From: Planktothricoides sp. SR001 | Lineage (GTDB): Bacteria; Cyanobacteriota; Cyanobacteriia; Cyanobacteriales; Laspinemataceae | Assembly: GCF_001276715.1 (NCBI RefSeq) | Contig: NZ_LIUQ01000017.1 | Location: 1-64,000, forward strand | Direction of reading: 5' to 3' | DNA length: 64,000 nt | In this document: positions 44,664-54,479 of the stretch, one piece after another | Layout of the letters: each line of letters starts with the position of its first letter | Position numbering within the stretch: position 1 is the first letter of the stretch | Translations under genes and position numbers: made by a program | The notes under the pieces: generated by a model | Databases searched by the model: none | Told to the model about the DNA's origin: nothing | The model's input: only the letters and a program-made list of their open reading frames with translations

Positions 44664-45839
44664 ATGCGAACTATTGCGGAAATTAACGAAAAAATTAAAG
44701 AAAAACGTGCAGTTGTTTTAACTGTAGAAGAATTAAAAGCCCGAGTCGCCGAAACTAGCGTGGCTCAGATGGCGAAAGAAGTTGATGTGGTGACAACGGG
44801 CACGTTTGAACCCATGGAATCATCGGGAGCCATTATTAACTTAGGTCATACAGATCCACCAATTAAAATCCGCCGTTGCTGGTTAGATGGCGTCTTAGCT
44901 TATTCTGGCTTTGGGGCGGTAGATTTGTATTTAGGTGCCACGGAAGTCAGCGAAGATGGCGACGAAAGCAGAGAAATTGGCGGCGGTCATGTGATTGCCA
45001 ATCTGATTGCGGGCAAACCTGTCCATTTGCGGGCGATCGGTCAAGAAACCGACTGCTATCCCCGGGCTTCTTTTGAAACCACGATTTCCCGCGATACGAT
45101 TAATCAGTTTTATCTCTACAATCCTCGAAATCTTTACCAAAATTTTATTGTGGGAGTCAATGGAGGCGATCGCCCCCTTTATACCTACCTCGGCCCCTTA
45201 CAACCGCGCCTCGGTAACGCCGTTTACTCCAACATCGGCGCCCTATCTCCCCTACTCAACGACCCAGAACTCAAACTGATCGGCATTGGTAGCCGCATTT
45301 TCCTGGGAGGTGGCATTGGCTATGTCGCCTGGGAAGGCACCCAGCATTTTCCCCTGCAAAAGCGCCTCCCCAACCAGACCCCCATCGGCCCTGCGGCCAC
45401 CCTAGCCCTCATTGGCGACGCCAAACAAATGAATCCCAAATGGGTGCGCGGCTGCTACTTCAAAAACTATGGCCCTTCGATCATGCTCGGAGTTGGCGTT
45501 GCCTTCCCCGTCCTCAACGAAGCCGTAGTTCAATGCTGTGCCGTCTCCGACAAAGAAATCGTCGCCCCCGTGGTAGACTTCTCCATCCCGCGCCGAGTTC
45601 GCCCCACCTTTGGTTTAGTCAGCTACGCTCAACTCAAGACCGGACGCCTAAAAATCGAAGGCAAACCCGTGCGGGTTGCCCCATTAGCCAGCATCTACCT
45701 ATCTCGTCAAGTCGCCTTAGAACTCAAACAATGGATTGCTCAAGGGGAATTCACCCTCACCGAGCCCGTCGCCCCCCTGGACATGAATCGATCTTTTCTG
45801 CCCCAAAATCTTTGGGGTTCTCAAATGACTTTGGACTAA
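44664..45839 (+). CDS. Homocysteine biosynthesis protein family (DUF39/HcyBio)
   Basis: This 391-residue protein contains MRTIAEINEKIKEKRAVVLT, YSGFGAVDLYLGATE, REIGGGHVIANLIAGKPV, GGGIGYVAWEGTQHFP and the Cys-containing GCYFKNYGPSIMLGVGVA and CCAVSDKE. These match the DUF39 family, implicated in methanogens in making homocysteine from aspartate semialdehyde with sulfide. Its role in a cyanobacterium, which has other routes to homocysteine, is unclear. It is not preceded by a strong ribosome binding site. It lies upstream of, and in the same direction as, the amino-acid ABC operon. Confidence 0.9.
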   Translation: MRTIAEINEKIKEKRAVVLTVEELKARVAETSVAQMAKEVDVVTTGTFEPMESSGAIINLGHTDPPIKIRRCWLDGVLAYSGFGAVDLYLGATEVSEDGDESREIGGGHVIANLIAGKPVHLRAIGQETDCYPRASFETTISRDTINQFYLYNPRNLYQNFIVGVNGGDRPLYTYLGPLQPRLGNAVYSNIGALSPLLNDPELKLIGIGSRIFLGGGIGYVAWEGTQHFPLQKRLPNQTPIGPAATLALIGDAKQMNPKWVRGCYFKNYGPSIMLGVGVAFPVLNEAVVQCCAVSDKEIVAPVVDFSIPRRVRPTFGLVSYAQLKTGRLKIEGKPVRVAPLASIYLSRQVALELKQWIAQGEFTLTEPVAPLDMNRSFLPQNLWGSQMTLD

Positions 45840-45957
45840 CCATAACACTTAAGGTAAGCTTAAAGCGTTTCAGGCAAATCATGGAGAGGTAATCACCTCA
45901 ACCGCTTGAAAATCAACCTGCCCAGCCCATAAACAACCAACATAAAACCATAAAACT

Positions 45958-47052
45958 ATGCACAAATGCGGTTCTTTGCTCATAGGAACACTGCTGTTAG
46001 TTGCCACACTCACAGCCTGTGAATCATCGAATACCACCAGCAGCACCACAAATTCCTCTGGGGCAAATTCCACCTCAACAACCAGCACCGGAACAGGTAA
46101 AAGTCGCCTCGATATTGTCAAACAGCGAGGCCAACTCATTTGTGGCGTTGATGGCAAAATCCCCGGATTTAGCTTTGTCAATGAAAGTGGTGAATATTCC
46201 GGCTTAGATGTGGATATTTGTAAAGCAGTAGCCGCAGCAGTTTTGGGGGATCCCAATGCAGTTGAATATCGCAATTTAGACTCGACAGAAAGATTTGAAG
46301 CCTTAAAAGCAGGAGAAGTGGATATACTTTCTCGCAATACCACTTGGACAATTAGCCGTGATACCTCCGTTGGCTTAGAATTTGCCCCAACCACATTCTA
46401 CGATGGACAGGGGATGATGGTTGGCAAAGATAGCGGGATTACTAAATTAGAAGATTTACAAGGAAAAGCCGTTTGTGTGGAAGCAGGAACCACATCAGAA
46501 CTCAATTTAACTGATGCCCTGCGTCAACGGAATGTCCAGTCTGAAACTGTTACTTTCCAACAAGCTGACCCAGCTTATGCGGCTTATGCAGAAGGTCGTT
46601 GTCAAGGAATCACTTCTGACAGGTCTCAACTGGTTGCCCGTCGCAGCACTCTCCCCAATCCGGATGAACATATTCTCCTGGATGTTACCATGTCCAAAGA
46701 GCCTCTAGGCCCGGTGACAGTAAATAATGATTCCGCTTGGTTTGATGTGGTCAAATGGACAACTTATGCCTTAATTGAAGCGGAAGAATTAGGGGTGACT
46801 CAAGCCAATATTGAGCAAATGAAAACCAATGCTAACCCCAATATTAAACGTTTATTAGGCACCGAAGGCGACCTGGGTAAAGGTCTAGGATTAAGTAATG
46901 ATTTTGCCGCCAATGCAATTAAAGCCGTGGGAAATTATGGCGAAGTTTATGAAAGAAACCTGGGTCAAGGTTCCCAATTTAAACTGCCCCGTGGTCTGAA
47001 TGCTCTGTGGACAACTCCCGGCGGTTTGATGTATTCTCCACCCTTCCGTTAA
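45958..47052 (+). CDS. aapJ: Amino-acid ABC transporter, periplasmic binding protein
   Basis: This 364-residue protein has a lipoprotein signal peptide with lipobox L18-T19-A20-C21 (LLVATLTACESS), a Ser/Thr-rich linker (about 22-48) and an SBP family 3 domain beginning GQLICGVDGKIPGFSFV. The motif NESGEYSGLDVDICKAVAAAV is typical. It is homologous to the AapJ/NatF-type proteins that deliver acidic and neutral amino acids. It is the first gene of aapJ-Q-M-P. The linker is expected to let the anchored protein reach the permease. Confidence 0.9.
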   Translation: MHKCGSLLIGTLLLVATLTACESSNTTSSTTNSSGANSTSTTSTGTGKSRLDIVKQRGQLICGVDGKIPGFSFVNESGEYSGLDVDICKAVAAAVLGDPNAVEYRNLDSTERFEALKAGEVDILSRNTTWTISRDTSVGLEFAPTTFYDGQGMMVGKDSGITKLEDLQGKAVCVEAGTTSELNLTDALRQRNVQSETVTFQQADPAYAAYAEGRCQGITSDRSQLVARRSTLPNPDEHILLDVTMSKEPLGPVTVNNDSAWFDVVKWTTYALIEAEELGVTQANIEQMKTNANPNIKRLLGTEGDLGKGLGLSNDFAANAIKAVGNYGEVYERNLGQGSQFKLPRGLNALWTTPGGLMYSPPFR

Positions 47053-47349
47053 TTGTAGTTAATTGTAGGTTGGACTCTGGGAACGAAACCCAACCTAGCA
47101 GAGAGGAGAGAGGAGAGAGGAGAGAGGATTTTACTATGCAACTCTTTCCTTAACCCTACCTACGAATAGGGCTGATAAATATCGATAAGGGCGAAGCATA
47201 AGTGAATTTCTGGTAAAAATCCGCAAATTGTCGCACTTATGCTTTGCCCCTACATCCTGATTTACATAATTAAGATGCTCTCGTTAACGGTCTGCCCAAA
47301 ATCCGTAAACTTATCTGAAAATTCAGGCAAACTTACTCACTTTGCACCC
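47053..47349. other. Intergenic region with GAGAGG repeats and an inverted repeat
   Basis: GAGAGGA repeats occur at about 47100-47128. GGGCGAAGCATAAGTG (47189-47204) is complemented, with one mismatch, by CACTTATGCTTTGCCC (47234-47249). Its ends resemble those of the repeat at 9709-9843, so these may belong to one family. The longer frame reading through it into aapQ is not part of the gene. Confidence 0.7.
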
Positions 47350-48513
47350 ATGACGCTCAACTCATATCAGAAAATTACCCTTTGGCGAGATGGCCGATTT
47401 TGGCGCATTGCCTTCCAGGTTTTAGTCATTGTCGTTGTGGTTAGTTTATTCGCACTTTTAGGACTTAACCTGACGCGAAATATCAGCCAAACCGGCAGTA
47501 ATTTTGGCTTTGATTTTTTAAATACCTCCGCCGGATTTAGTATTCTGGATAGTTTAATTCCCTATACTCCGACCGATCCTTATCGTCGCGTTTTATTGGC
47601 AGGCTTATTAAATTCTCTCCGGGTCATGTTTTTTGGGATTATTCTCACAACTTTTTTAGGAATTTCTGTGGGAATTGCGCGGTTTTCCGATAATTGGCTG
47701 CTGCGTCAGTTAGCGTTTATTTATGTGGAAATTGTGCGGAATACTCCCCTATTATTACAGCTTGTGTTTTGGTATGGGGTGTTTGTCCAATTGCCTCCGG
47801 TTAAAGAAAGTTTGAGATTTTTGAACTCAGTTTTCTTGTCTAAACAAGGAATTTTTCTACCTTGGCCGTCAGGGATTCAAGGAATTATTGGCTTAGGGGT
47901 GTTAGTGATTTGCGCGATCGCTGCTGTCATCGTTTCACAACAGCGAACTAAAATTATGGTAGAACGGGGAGAGTCTGGCCAACCGCAATTAATTACCTTG
48001 GGCATCATTGGCATCATTGCTTTATTCACTTTAACCGTAGGATTAGGTTGGCAAAGGCCAATATTTAATCCCACCACCAATAATATTGAAGGCGGATTAC
48101 GCCTGACGATTGAATTTACCACAATTTTAGTCAGTTTAGTAATTTATACAGCGGCTTATATTGCGGAAATTGTGCGTGCGGGGATTCAATCTGTCCCCAA
48201 AGGTCAATGGGAAGCTGCCCGATCTTTGGGATTAAAATCCGGTTTAGTTATGCAGTTAGTGGTATTTCCTCAAGCTTTGCGAGTGATTATTCCCCCGTTA
48301 AATAGTCAATATTTGAACTTAGCTAAAAACTCCAGTTTGGCGATCGCTGTAGCATATGCGGATATGTATAATGTCGCCAATACCACCTTTAACCAAACCG
48401 GACGGGCGATCGAAGTGATGTTAATTATCATGGCCACCTATCTTAGCATTAATTTATTCATTTCTTTAGGCATGAACCGATTAAACCGCATGGTGCAATT
48501 ACGAGAACGATAA
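47350..48513 (+). CDS. aapQ: Amino-acid ABC transporter permease AapQ/NatG
   Basis: This 387-residue protein has about eight membrane helices and the amino-acid permease segment IVRNTPLLLQLVFWYG, a long insert region, and the EAA loop AAYIAEIVRAGIQSVPKGQWEAARSLGL. ATG 47350 is chosen because the upstream in-frame extension lies in repeat DNA. With AapM it forms the transmembrane pathway; the pair is fed by AapJ and powered by AapP. In Anabaena the related N-II system (NatFGH with BgtA) imports acidic and neutral amino acids. Confidence 0.92.
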   Translation: MTLNSYQKITLWRDGRFWRIAFQVLVIVVVVSLFALLGLNLTRNISQTGSNFGFDFLNTSAGFSILDSLIPYTPTDPYRRVLLAGLLNSLRVMFFGIILTTFLGISVGIARFSDNWLLRQLAFIYVEIVRNTPLLLQLVFWYGVFVQLPPVKESLRFLNSVFLSKQGIFLPWPSGIQGIIGLGVLVICAIAAVIVSQQRTKIMVERGESGQPQLITLGIIGIIALFTLTVGLGWQRPIFNPTTNNIEGGLRLTIEFTTILVSLVIYTAAYIAEIVRAGIQSVPKGQWEAARSLGLKSGLVMQLVVFPQALRVIIPPLNSQYLNLAKNSSLAIAVAYADMYNVANTTFNQTGRAIEVMLIIMATYLSINLFISLGMNRLNRMVQLRER

Positions 48514-48556
48514 ATTAGATGATTAACTTTTGTACCGGCGAAGCATTCGCGAAGTA

Positions 48557-48617
48557 CCCGCGCATTTGCGCCTAAATTTGTTGGTGCTCCGTCAATATCA
48601 ATGCGCGAATGCGCGGG
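48557..48617. repeat. Inverted repeat between aapQ and aapM
   Basis: CCCGCGCATTTGCGC (48557-48571) and GCGCGAATGCGCGGG (48603-48617) are complementary with one mismatch. The hairpin lies between co-directional genes of one operon and may modulate transcript stability or represent a small dispersed repeat. Confidence 0.7.
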
Positions 48618-48692
48618 CCACTGCTAACTGTTGACTAACAACCAACAAATCACCAATAACCACTAACCACGAACCACGAACATTGATTAACC

Positions 48693-49910
48693 ATGAATTA
48701 TATCCCATCAAATCCATCAAATCAACCGCCTGAAACCGCCGGTTTAACTGCCCAGGAATGGTTGCAAAAAAATCTATTTAATACCTGGTACAATAGTCTG
48801 ATTACCATTGGGATTACTGCCCTGTTATTATCAATGTTAACCGGGTTTATCTCTTGGGCATTCACCACAGCGAAATGGAATGTAATTCCCGCTAACCTAC
48901 CCCTATTTTTTGTCGGGCGATTTCCCGTCGATCAATATTGGCGATTGTGGGTAATCTTAGGCATGATTACCCTCCTGTCTGGGATTACCTGGGGATTTTT
49001 AGCCCGAAATTCCCGAATTCTATTTAGTAAAAATACTTTAATTGGTGCTGGGGGCGCCGGAGTCTTGGCGGTGCTGACTCCAGTAGCGATCGCCCCTCGT
49101 TTACTCTTAATCGGCATCCTATTATTGCTGTTAGCGGGGGCTTGGGGGGGAAAAATCCTGGGAAATACTCAACCAAAAATCGGCAAATGGTTGCCTTTTT
49201 CCTGGTTTCTCCTCTTGTTAATTTGTGTGTGGTTTATAGGCGGTGGACTCGGACTAAAATTAGTCTCCACGAACCTCTGGGGAGGACTAATGTTGACCTT
49301 ACTCATGTCAATTAGCAGTATTTTATTATCCTTTCCCATTGGCGTATTATTAGCATTAGGACGACAAAGTAGTTTACCCGTAATCCGCATTTGCTCAACG
49401 GTTTATATCGAAGTGTTTCGGGGCTTACCCCTAATTACCATTCTCTTTATGGGGCAAGTTTTACTCCCCTTATTCCTGGCGGAAGGAATGCGACCAGACC
49501 GGGTATTACGGGCTATTATTGGATTAACGATGTTTAGTTCTGCCTACTTAGCGGAAAACATCCGATCCGGGCTACAAGCGATTCCCAGAGGTCAAATGGA
49601 AGCCGCCAAAGCATTAGGCTTAAATACCCCTTTAACCGTAGGTTTAATTATTTTACCCCAAGCCTTAAAAGTGGCGATTCCGGCGATTGTCGGTCAGTTT
49701 ATTAGCTTATTTCAAGATACAACTTTACTCTCGATTGTGGGCTTAGTGGAATTATTAGGCATAAGCCGATCAATTCTCGCCAACCCGAAGTTTCTGGGAC
49801 GCTACTTAGAAGTGTATATTTTTATTGGCATCCTGTACTGGGTATTTTCCTATGCTCTGTCGATCGCCAGCCAAAAATTAGAAGAACAGTTGAATACTGA
49901 ACATCGATAA
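48693..49910 (+). CDS. aapM: Amino-acid ABC transporter permease AapM/NatH
   Basis: This 405-residue membrane protein has IEVFRGLPLITILFMGQVLLP and the EAA loop SSAYLAENIRSGLQAIPRGQMEAAKALGL. The N-terminal cytosolic extension includes AQEWLQKNLFNTWYNSL, seen in this family. It is the second permease of the AapJQMP system, 179 bp after aapQ with an inverted repeat between. Confidence 0.93.
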   Translation: MNYIPSNPSNQPPETAGLTAQEWLQKNLFNTWYNSLITIGITALLLSMLTGFISWAFTTAKWNVIPANLPLFFVGRFPVDQYWRLWVILGMITLLSGITWGFLARNSRILFSKNTLIGAGGAGVLAVLTPVAIAPRLLLIGILLLLLAGAWGGKILGNTQPKIGKWLPFSWFLLLLICVWFIGGGLGLKLVSTNLWGGLMLTLLMSISSILLSFPIGVLLALGRQSSLPVIRICSTVYIEVFRGLPLITILFMGQVLLPLFLAEGMRPDRVLRAIIGLTMFSSAYLAENIRSGLQAIPRGQMEAAKALGLNTPLTVGLIILPQALKVAIPAIVGQFISLFQDTTLLSIVGLVELLGISRSILANPKFLGRYLEVYIFIGILYWVFSYALSIASQKLEEQLNTEHR

Positions 49911-49984
49911 ACCTGTGGTCAGAGACAGATATCCTATAATAGAAAACACCCTGAATCCATTGTTAATCAATCCAACTTAAAACC

Positions 49985-50764
49985 ATGACACAGATACAAT
50001 CTAACACTATTCCCATCGAAACCAGTTCAGAAGAATACGCCATTATTGCTACCGATGTCCATAAATGGTACAGCAATCATTTTCACGCCCTCAGAGGAGT
50101 CAGCCTTTCGGTCAAACGCGGGGAAGTGGTAGTGATTATGGGGCCATCGGGTTCGGGAAAATCCACCTTTATTAGAACATTTAATGCCTTAGAAGAAATT
50201 CAAAAAGGCAGTATTGTTATCGATGGCATTAAGTTATCCCATGATTTAAAAAATATTGAAGAAATTCATAAAGAAGTGGGGATGGTGTTTCAACAGTTTA
50301 ATTTATTTCCCCATTTAACGATTTTACAGAATGTGACTTTAGCCCCGATTTGGGTGAGACGTTGGCCGAAAGCAAAAGCCGAAGAAGTGGCATTACAATT
50401 GTTAGAACGGGTGGGAATTTTAGAACAGGCGAATAAATATCCGGGGCAATTATCCGGGGGTCAACAGCAACGGGTGGCGATCGCACGAGCCCTAGCCATG
50501 CAGCCGAAAATCATGTTATTTGATGAGCCCACTTCTTCTTTAGACCCGGAAATGGTGCGAGAAGTTTTGGATGTAATGCGAACCTTGGCCAAATCAGGCA
50601 TGACGATGGTCTGTGTCACCCATGAAGTTGGCTTTGCGCGAGAAGTAGCCGATCGCATTGTGTTCATGGCCGATGGAGTTTTAGTCGAACAAGCAACCCC
50701 AGAACAATTCTTTAACAATCCTCAAGAAGAACGAACTCAACAATTTCTCTCTCAAATTCTTTAA
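49985..50764 (+). CDS. aapP: Amino-acid ABC transporter ATP-binding protein AapP/BgtA
   Basis: This 259-residue ATPase has Walker [10 protein letters not shown] (53-61), Q-loop [10 protein letters not shown], signature LSGGQQQR (156-163), Walker B IMLFDEP and switch His in VTHE. This polar amino-acid class hydrolyses ATP to drive uptake through AapQM. It is the last gene of the operon and is followed by a strong hairpin. Confidence 0.96.
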   Translation: MTQIQSNTIPIETSSEEYAIIATDVHKWYSNHFHALRGVSLSVKRGEVVVIMGPSGSGKSTFIRTFNALEEIQKGSIVIDGIKLSHDLKNIEEIHKEVGMVFQQFNLFPHLTILQNVTLAPIWVRRWPKAKAEEVALQLLERVGILEQANKYPGQLSGGQQQRVAIARALAMQPKIMLFDEPTSSLDPEMVREVLDVMRTLAKSGMTMVCVTHEVGFAREVADRIVFMADGVLVEQATPEQFFNNPQEERTQQFLSQIL

Positions 50765-50849
50765 TTTTGCCCAATTTGCCGCAATTTGCCGCGAAATCCC
50801 AGCCGGGGATTTATCCTGATGTTGATCCAGTGCGCCGATCGACCCTAAT

Positions 50850-50884
50850 CCATAAGCCCCCCCTGAAATAGGGGGGGCTTATGG
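50850..50884 (+). terminator. Hairpin after aapP
   Basis: CCATAAGCCCCCCCT (50850-50864) and AGGGGGGGCTTATGG (50870-50884) form a perfect 15-bp stem with a 5-nt loop, about 85 bp after the stop. The T tract after it is poor (ATTTATC), so it may act as a stabilising hairpin or a weak or bidirectional terminator. Confidence 0.65.
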
Positions 50885-51043
50885 ATTTATCTACTCGTTT
50901 AGATCAATCCCAAGGGCTTTCGCTCCGATAACCTCGGTTTCCTGTAGAGACATTGTATGCAACGTGCAGCATTTAACCGTCTCAAATCTGTTCATAGCTG
51001 AACAAAACTGAGAATAGTATGGCATCACCAACAATGGTGAAGG

Positions 51044-51148
51044 ATGCTGCCATCAAAGCTAATCCTTAAAGAACTTAAAGAATTAGCCCGTTATTACCTT
51101 TCTTCTCCTTTTACAACAGAAGAATTGTTCTCAGAAGGGCAGTGCTGA
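51044..51148 (+). pseudogene. Short coding-like fragment
   Basis: This 34-codon frame, MLPSKLILKELKELARYYLS..., reads as a plausible helical protein start and ends at TGA 51146-51148. AAGG is immediately upstream. It lies in a gap of more than 500 bp and may be a remnant or a very small gene. No family is recognised. Confidence 0.3.
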
Positions 51149-51162
51149 GATCCCAGCTTACT

Positions 51163-51279
51163 TCACCGGGCAGCTAATTTACCGAAATGTTTCTGGGCAT
51201 GAATTGTAACTTGATACATTTTACCAGATTTAGCAAAATATAGCAAGTAATGATGAGGATTTTGCTCACCTATTATCAC
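51163..51279 (-). pseudogene. Short coding-like fragment on the minus strand
   Basis: This frame of about 38 codons, from GTG 51279, reads VIIGEQNPHHYLLYFAKSGK... to ...HFGKLAAR and stops at 51163. Composition looks protein-like. It may be the tail of a degraded gene. It faces the fragment at 51044-51148. Confidence 0.3.
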
Positions 51280-51323
51280 CTCTTTAGAAGTATCCGAGGC
51301 TAGGGTTTACCGCAGATTTGGCA

Positions 51324-52391
51324 TTAGGTTTCACTGTTGGGTTTTTGACGCTTCTTAATCGTGGGTTTGGGAACGGATCCAGACCGAGTTGGGGGTGAGA
51401 ACTGAGCGGGCTTCTGATCGGGACGCTGAAAGCTTTTCTGATAACGAGGCGGTTTGCCTCCACCAGGTCGCCCACCACCGGGCTTGTTGCCTTTCTTGAC
51501 CTTGGTTGGCCCCACCAGACCCAAATCATTTCCCTGCTCAATGATTAGATTTTGGCCTTGCCGGTGCAGATGCAAGTCCCAAAAATGACCCACCGCTTTT
51601 CCTGTAAGACTGCCTTGCAGTTTTAACTTGAAAAACTTCGGTTCATCAGAGGGTTGACGGGGATGCTGCTTAATTTTGATAATGATGTATGGTGGCTCCT
51701 GGTCTTCAAATGCTTCTGATTGATAAACCACTTCACCGCGAATGGAAAAATACCCATCGTCCAGGGGTGGATATTCCGAGGTTTCAACGGTTTTGGCATC
51801 TGATGGCGAGCTTTGGTCTGGGGTAGCCTCGGCACTCAGGTCACTACCCTCAATGGCTTTATGCTTAGGGCTGAGTTGTTCGGGTTCCCAAATTCCCACA
51901 ATTTGTAAGTGCAACTCACCATTTTTTTGTCTAGTGCGAGGATAAACCACCCAAAGATGATTTTCTTTTAGGTCAATATGATTTTTTACTAAACTCATTA
52001 CCCGTCCCAAGAGCACGGCATCAATTTCCGTGCCGTCGGTGGTGACGAGGTCACCTTTGGTAAATTGGTCGTCTGAGGCCCGGTAATGGCCATGAACTAA
52101 CCCAATGGCACGATACTGCTTGGGTTCTGATGGCGGGGGAATGGGATGTTGCCGCGCAATGGATTCGATTTCTGAAGCATCGTCGCGATCGCTCTCGACA
52201 ATTTCGTGGTTGGTTTCAGGATTAGTTAGAGCACTCACAGGCGGTGATGTTGGTATTTCTTCATGGTTTGGGGACCCAGGAGCACTAGGAACCGACGACG
52301 GTTTCTGTGCTTCAGGGACTTGAGTTGGCTTTGGTTGTGCGGATTTAGTAGATTTAGTTGACTGGATAAACTCATTCGGAGAGGAATTCAT
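51324..52391 (-). CDS. Conserved cyanobacterial-type hypothetical with Pro-rich N terminus and basic tail
   Basis: This 355-residue protein has a disordered Ser/Pro/Thr-rich N terminus (about 1-90), a central folded region (YRAIGLVHGHYRASDDQF and DAVLLGRVMSLVKNHIDLKENHLWVVYPRTR), a second acidic linker and a segment FFKLKLQGSLTGKAVGHFWDLHL. It ends in a Gly/Lys/Arg/Pro-rich tail (about 290-355; KKGNKPGGGRPGGGK). The tail suggests RNA or nucleic-acid binding. I do not recognise the family. Confidence 0.75.
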   Translation of the reverse strand: MNSSPNEFIQSTKSTKSAQPKPTQVPEAQKPSSVPSAPGSPNHEEIPTSPPVSALTNPETNHEIVESDRDDASEIESIARQHPIPPPSEPKQYRAIGLVHGHYRASDDQFTKGDLVTTDGTEIDAVLLGRVMSLVKNHIDLKENHLWVVYPRTRQKNGELHLQIVGIWEPEQLSPKHKAIEGSDLSAEATPDQSSPSDAKTVETSEYPPLDDGYFSIRGEVVYQSEAFEDQEPPYIIIKIKQHPRQPSDEPKFFKLKLQGSLTGKAVGHFWDLHLHRQGQNLIIEQGNDLGLVGPTKVKKGNKPGGGRPGGGKPPRYQKSFQRPDQKPAQFSPPTRSGSVPKPTIKKRQKPNSET

Positions 52392-53450
52392 AAAACCTCC
52401 AGATTCAGCGGAGACACATCCCTATACGGGTATTTAGACGAGACGTTGCGATCTTTACCCTGTGCGGGACAGGGGCTTGAGCGATCGACGGCAAGATATT
52501 GAGAGCAAGAAAAATCGATTTCGATTTCTTTTCCTCTCATTTTCCCTGAATGGCGCTGTTTCTAAGTGCATCCGCACCGCTTCGCGAACGGCAGAAGCAG
52601 AACCATTCCGCAGATAAATATCACCGATGGACAACTCTATACAGAGAATACACTGATGATATAGGATACACATCTGCTTAAGTGTTTTCTCTGTCTTTGA
52701 TTTGATTTACAGACTTTTTTAGCATCAGCCTGCTTATTTTACTCAATCCAAGGATGCTATACCAGAATCCGTACTATTTCTACTTTGACTGGCAAAAAAA
52801 TCTTCGGTTTCTCCCGAAATCTGGTAGGTTTGACCGATCGCCTCTTTCTTGTCTGACCATTATTTTTGACGGATTCTCTTGATCGTAGTTCTCGATCGTA
52901 GTTCTCGATCGTAGTTCTCGATCGTAGTTCTCGATCCTCGATCCTAGTTTAGGCATTGATATCTTCTCTTGCTGATTTTCTAGGGATATCCCTAGTGCCA
53001 TGCCTGTCATCGGATACATCAGCTTCAGACGGTTAACCCCTCCAAGCATTACACTTTACATTTTAGCTGATAAAAAAAGTCGCTTTTGTGATCTTCTGGA
53101 TCCAAAACTTTTCAATTTGCTAAAAGCAGATCGGTATTAACTATTGATTTCACCGGCAAATTTTCGCGAATTTATCTATCAGAAACCATCTCATATTTGC
53201 AAAATTTAATCAGAAAGCTTGAAGGTTTTTAACTTTAAAAAAATTCAGCCGATCCCATTAGATGAAAATATCTAACCGACGGCTTGGTTCAATTCGGCAA
53301 GGGATGAGATGGAATGATTGGGCGAATTGGCGGCTACCTAGGGGCGATGAATGATTCAATTTTGGCTTGGGGCGATCGCCCTTGCAGTTAACAGGCAAGA
53401 ATGTCAGGATAATATGTCAGGATAATACTAATAGAGTTCAATGTAATTCC
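52392..53450. other. Long intergenic region with 13-bp repeats
   Basis: This region of about 1 kb has no convincing gene. GATCGTAGTTCTC is repeated four times exactly (52881-52932), followed by GATCCTCGATCCTAG. A 25-bp dispersed repeat lies at 52568-52592 (also at 32750-32774 with one mismatch). Frames seen on the minus strand cross the repeats and are not supported. Confidence 0.75.
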
Positions 53451-54386
53451 GTGTCAGAAAATCGCAATCGCTGGGTAACGGTGCTCGTAATGAGCATTGG
53501 ATTAATCTCTTTTCTTGGGCTAGGAATAGCTCCCTTTATCCAAGGGCTGATTGGTTCGGATCCGACCGCCAATCAGACAAAACCTGCTCAAACTCAAACT
53601 GTTAATACTTTGCCACGAGAAGAATTAGAAGCACAGGCACGAGGATATGAACTGGTTTTGCAGCGAGAGCCTGATAATGAAACCGCCCTGCAAGGACTAT
53701 TGGAAGTTAAACTTCAATTGCAAGATTTACCGGGATCGATTGATGTCTTAGAAAAATTAGTCCGTCTGAAACCAGAGCAAACCAATTATGCGGTGTTATT
53801 GGCTCAAGCCAAGGAACAAACCGGCGATCGCGAGGCAGCCGCCCAAGTTTATCGTCAAATCCTCACCGCTCAACCGGGTAATGCCAATGCTCTGGATGGC
53901 ATGGTGAAATTGTTGATTGCCGAAAATCGTCCAGAGGCGGCGATCGGATTGTTACAAGAAACCTTGAAAACCGCTCCTCAAGCAAATCAGATTTCTCCGA
54001 ACACCATCGATGTGGTTTCCGTGCAAGTGATCTTGGGTCAGGTTTACGCCCAGGAAGAACGCTACGCTGAGGCGATCGCGGTTTACGATGAAGCCATGAA
54101 AGTGGATCAAAAAGATTTTCGCCCGATCCTGGGCAAAGCCCTCGTCCTGAAACGCCAAGGTAAAACCGATCAAGCCAGCCAACTGTTTAAAGTTGCCGGA
54201 GACTTGTCTCCCGCACAATATCGCGATCAAATTAAACAATTAGCGGCTCAACCGCCCGTTCCCGCAGCCCCTCCCGCAACTCCATCCGCAACTCCTCCCG
54301 CAACTCCTCCCGCAACTCCTCCCGCAACTCCTCCCGGAAATCTACCCGCGCCACCTTCGGCTCCAGAAAAGCCAGCGTCGCCGTAG
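53451..54386 (+). CDS. TPR-repeat protein with membrane anchor
   Basis: This 311-residue protein starts at GTG 53451 (MSENRNRW). An N-terminal hydrophobic helix (VLVMSIGLISFLGLGIAPF) anchors it, and four or more TPR units follow (LEAQARGYELVLQREPDNETAL, GDREAAAQVYRQILTAQPGNANAL, ERYAEAIAVYDEAM). The C terminus is a Pro/Ala-rich PPAT repeat coded by a 12-bp minisatellite (54275-54334). It is likely a protein-interaction scaffold in the thylakoid or plasma membrane; the partner is unknown. The longer ATG 53367 start would add a segment without family features. Confidence 0.82.
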   Translation: MSENRNRWVTVLVMSIGLISFLGLGIAPFIQGLIGSDPTANQTKPAQTQTVNTLPREELEAQARGYELVLQREPDNETALQGLLEVKLQLQDLPGSIDVLEKLVRLKPEQTNYAVLLAQAKEQTGDREAAAQVYRQILTAQPGNANALDGMVKLLIAENRPEAAIGLLQETLKTAPQANQISPNTIDVVSVQVILGQVYAQEERYAEAIAVYDEAMKVDQKDFRPILGKALVLKRQGKTDQASQLFKVAGDLSPAQYRDQIKQLAAQPPVPAAPPATPSATPPATPPATPPATPPGNLPAPPSAPEKPASP

Positions 54387-54479
54387 AACGGGGGTGTGGG
54401 GAGCGGATGGTGCGGGGGAGCCGGGGAAAGAAAGGGTGTGGGGCCGCCATCGGCCGCCATCGGCCGCCATCGGGGGGAG

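Noticed and set aside
52780-53049. 89-codon minus-strand frame
   Set aside because: It crosses the GATCGTAGTTCTC repeats and shows only the repeat-driven pattern RSRTTIENYDQEN.
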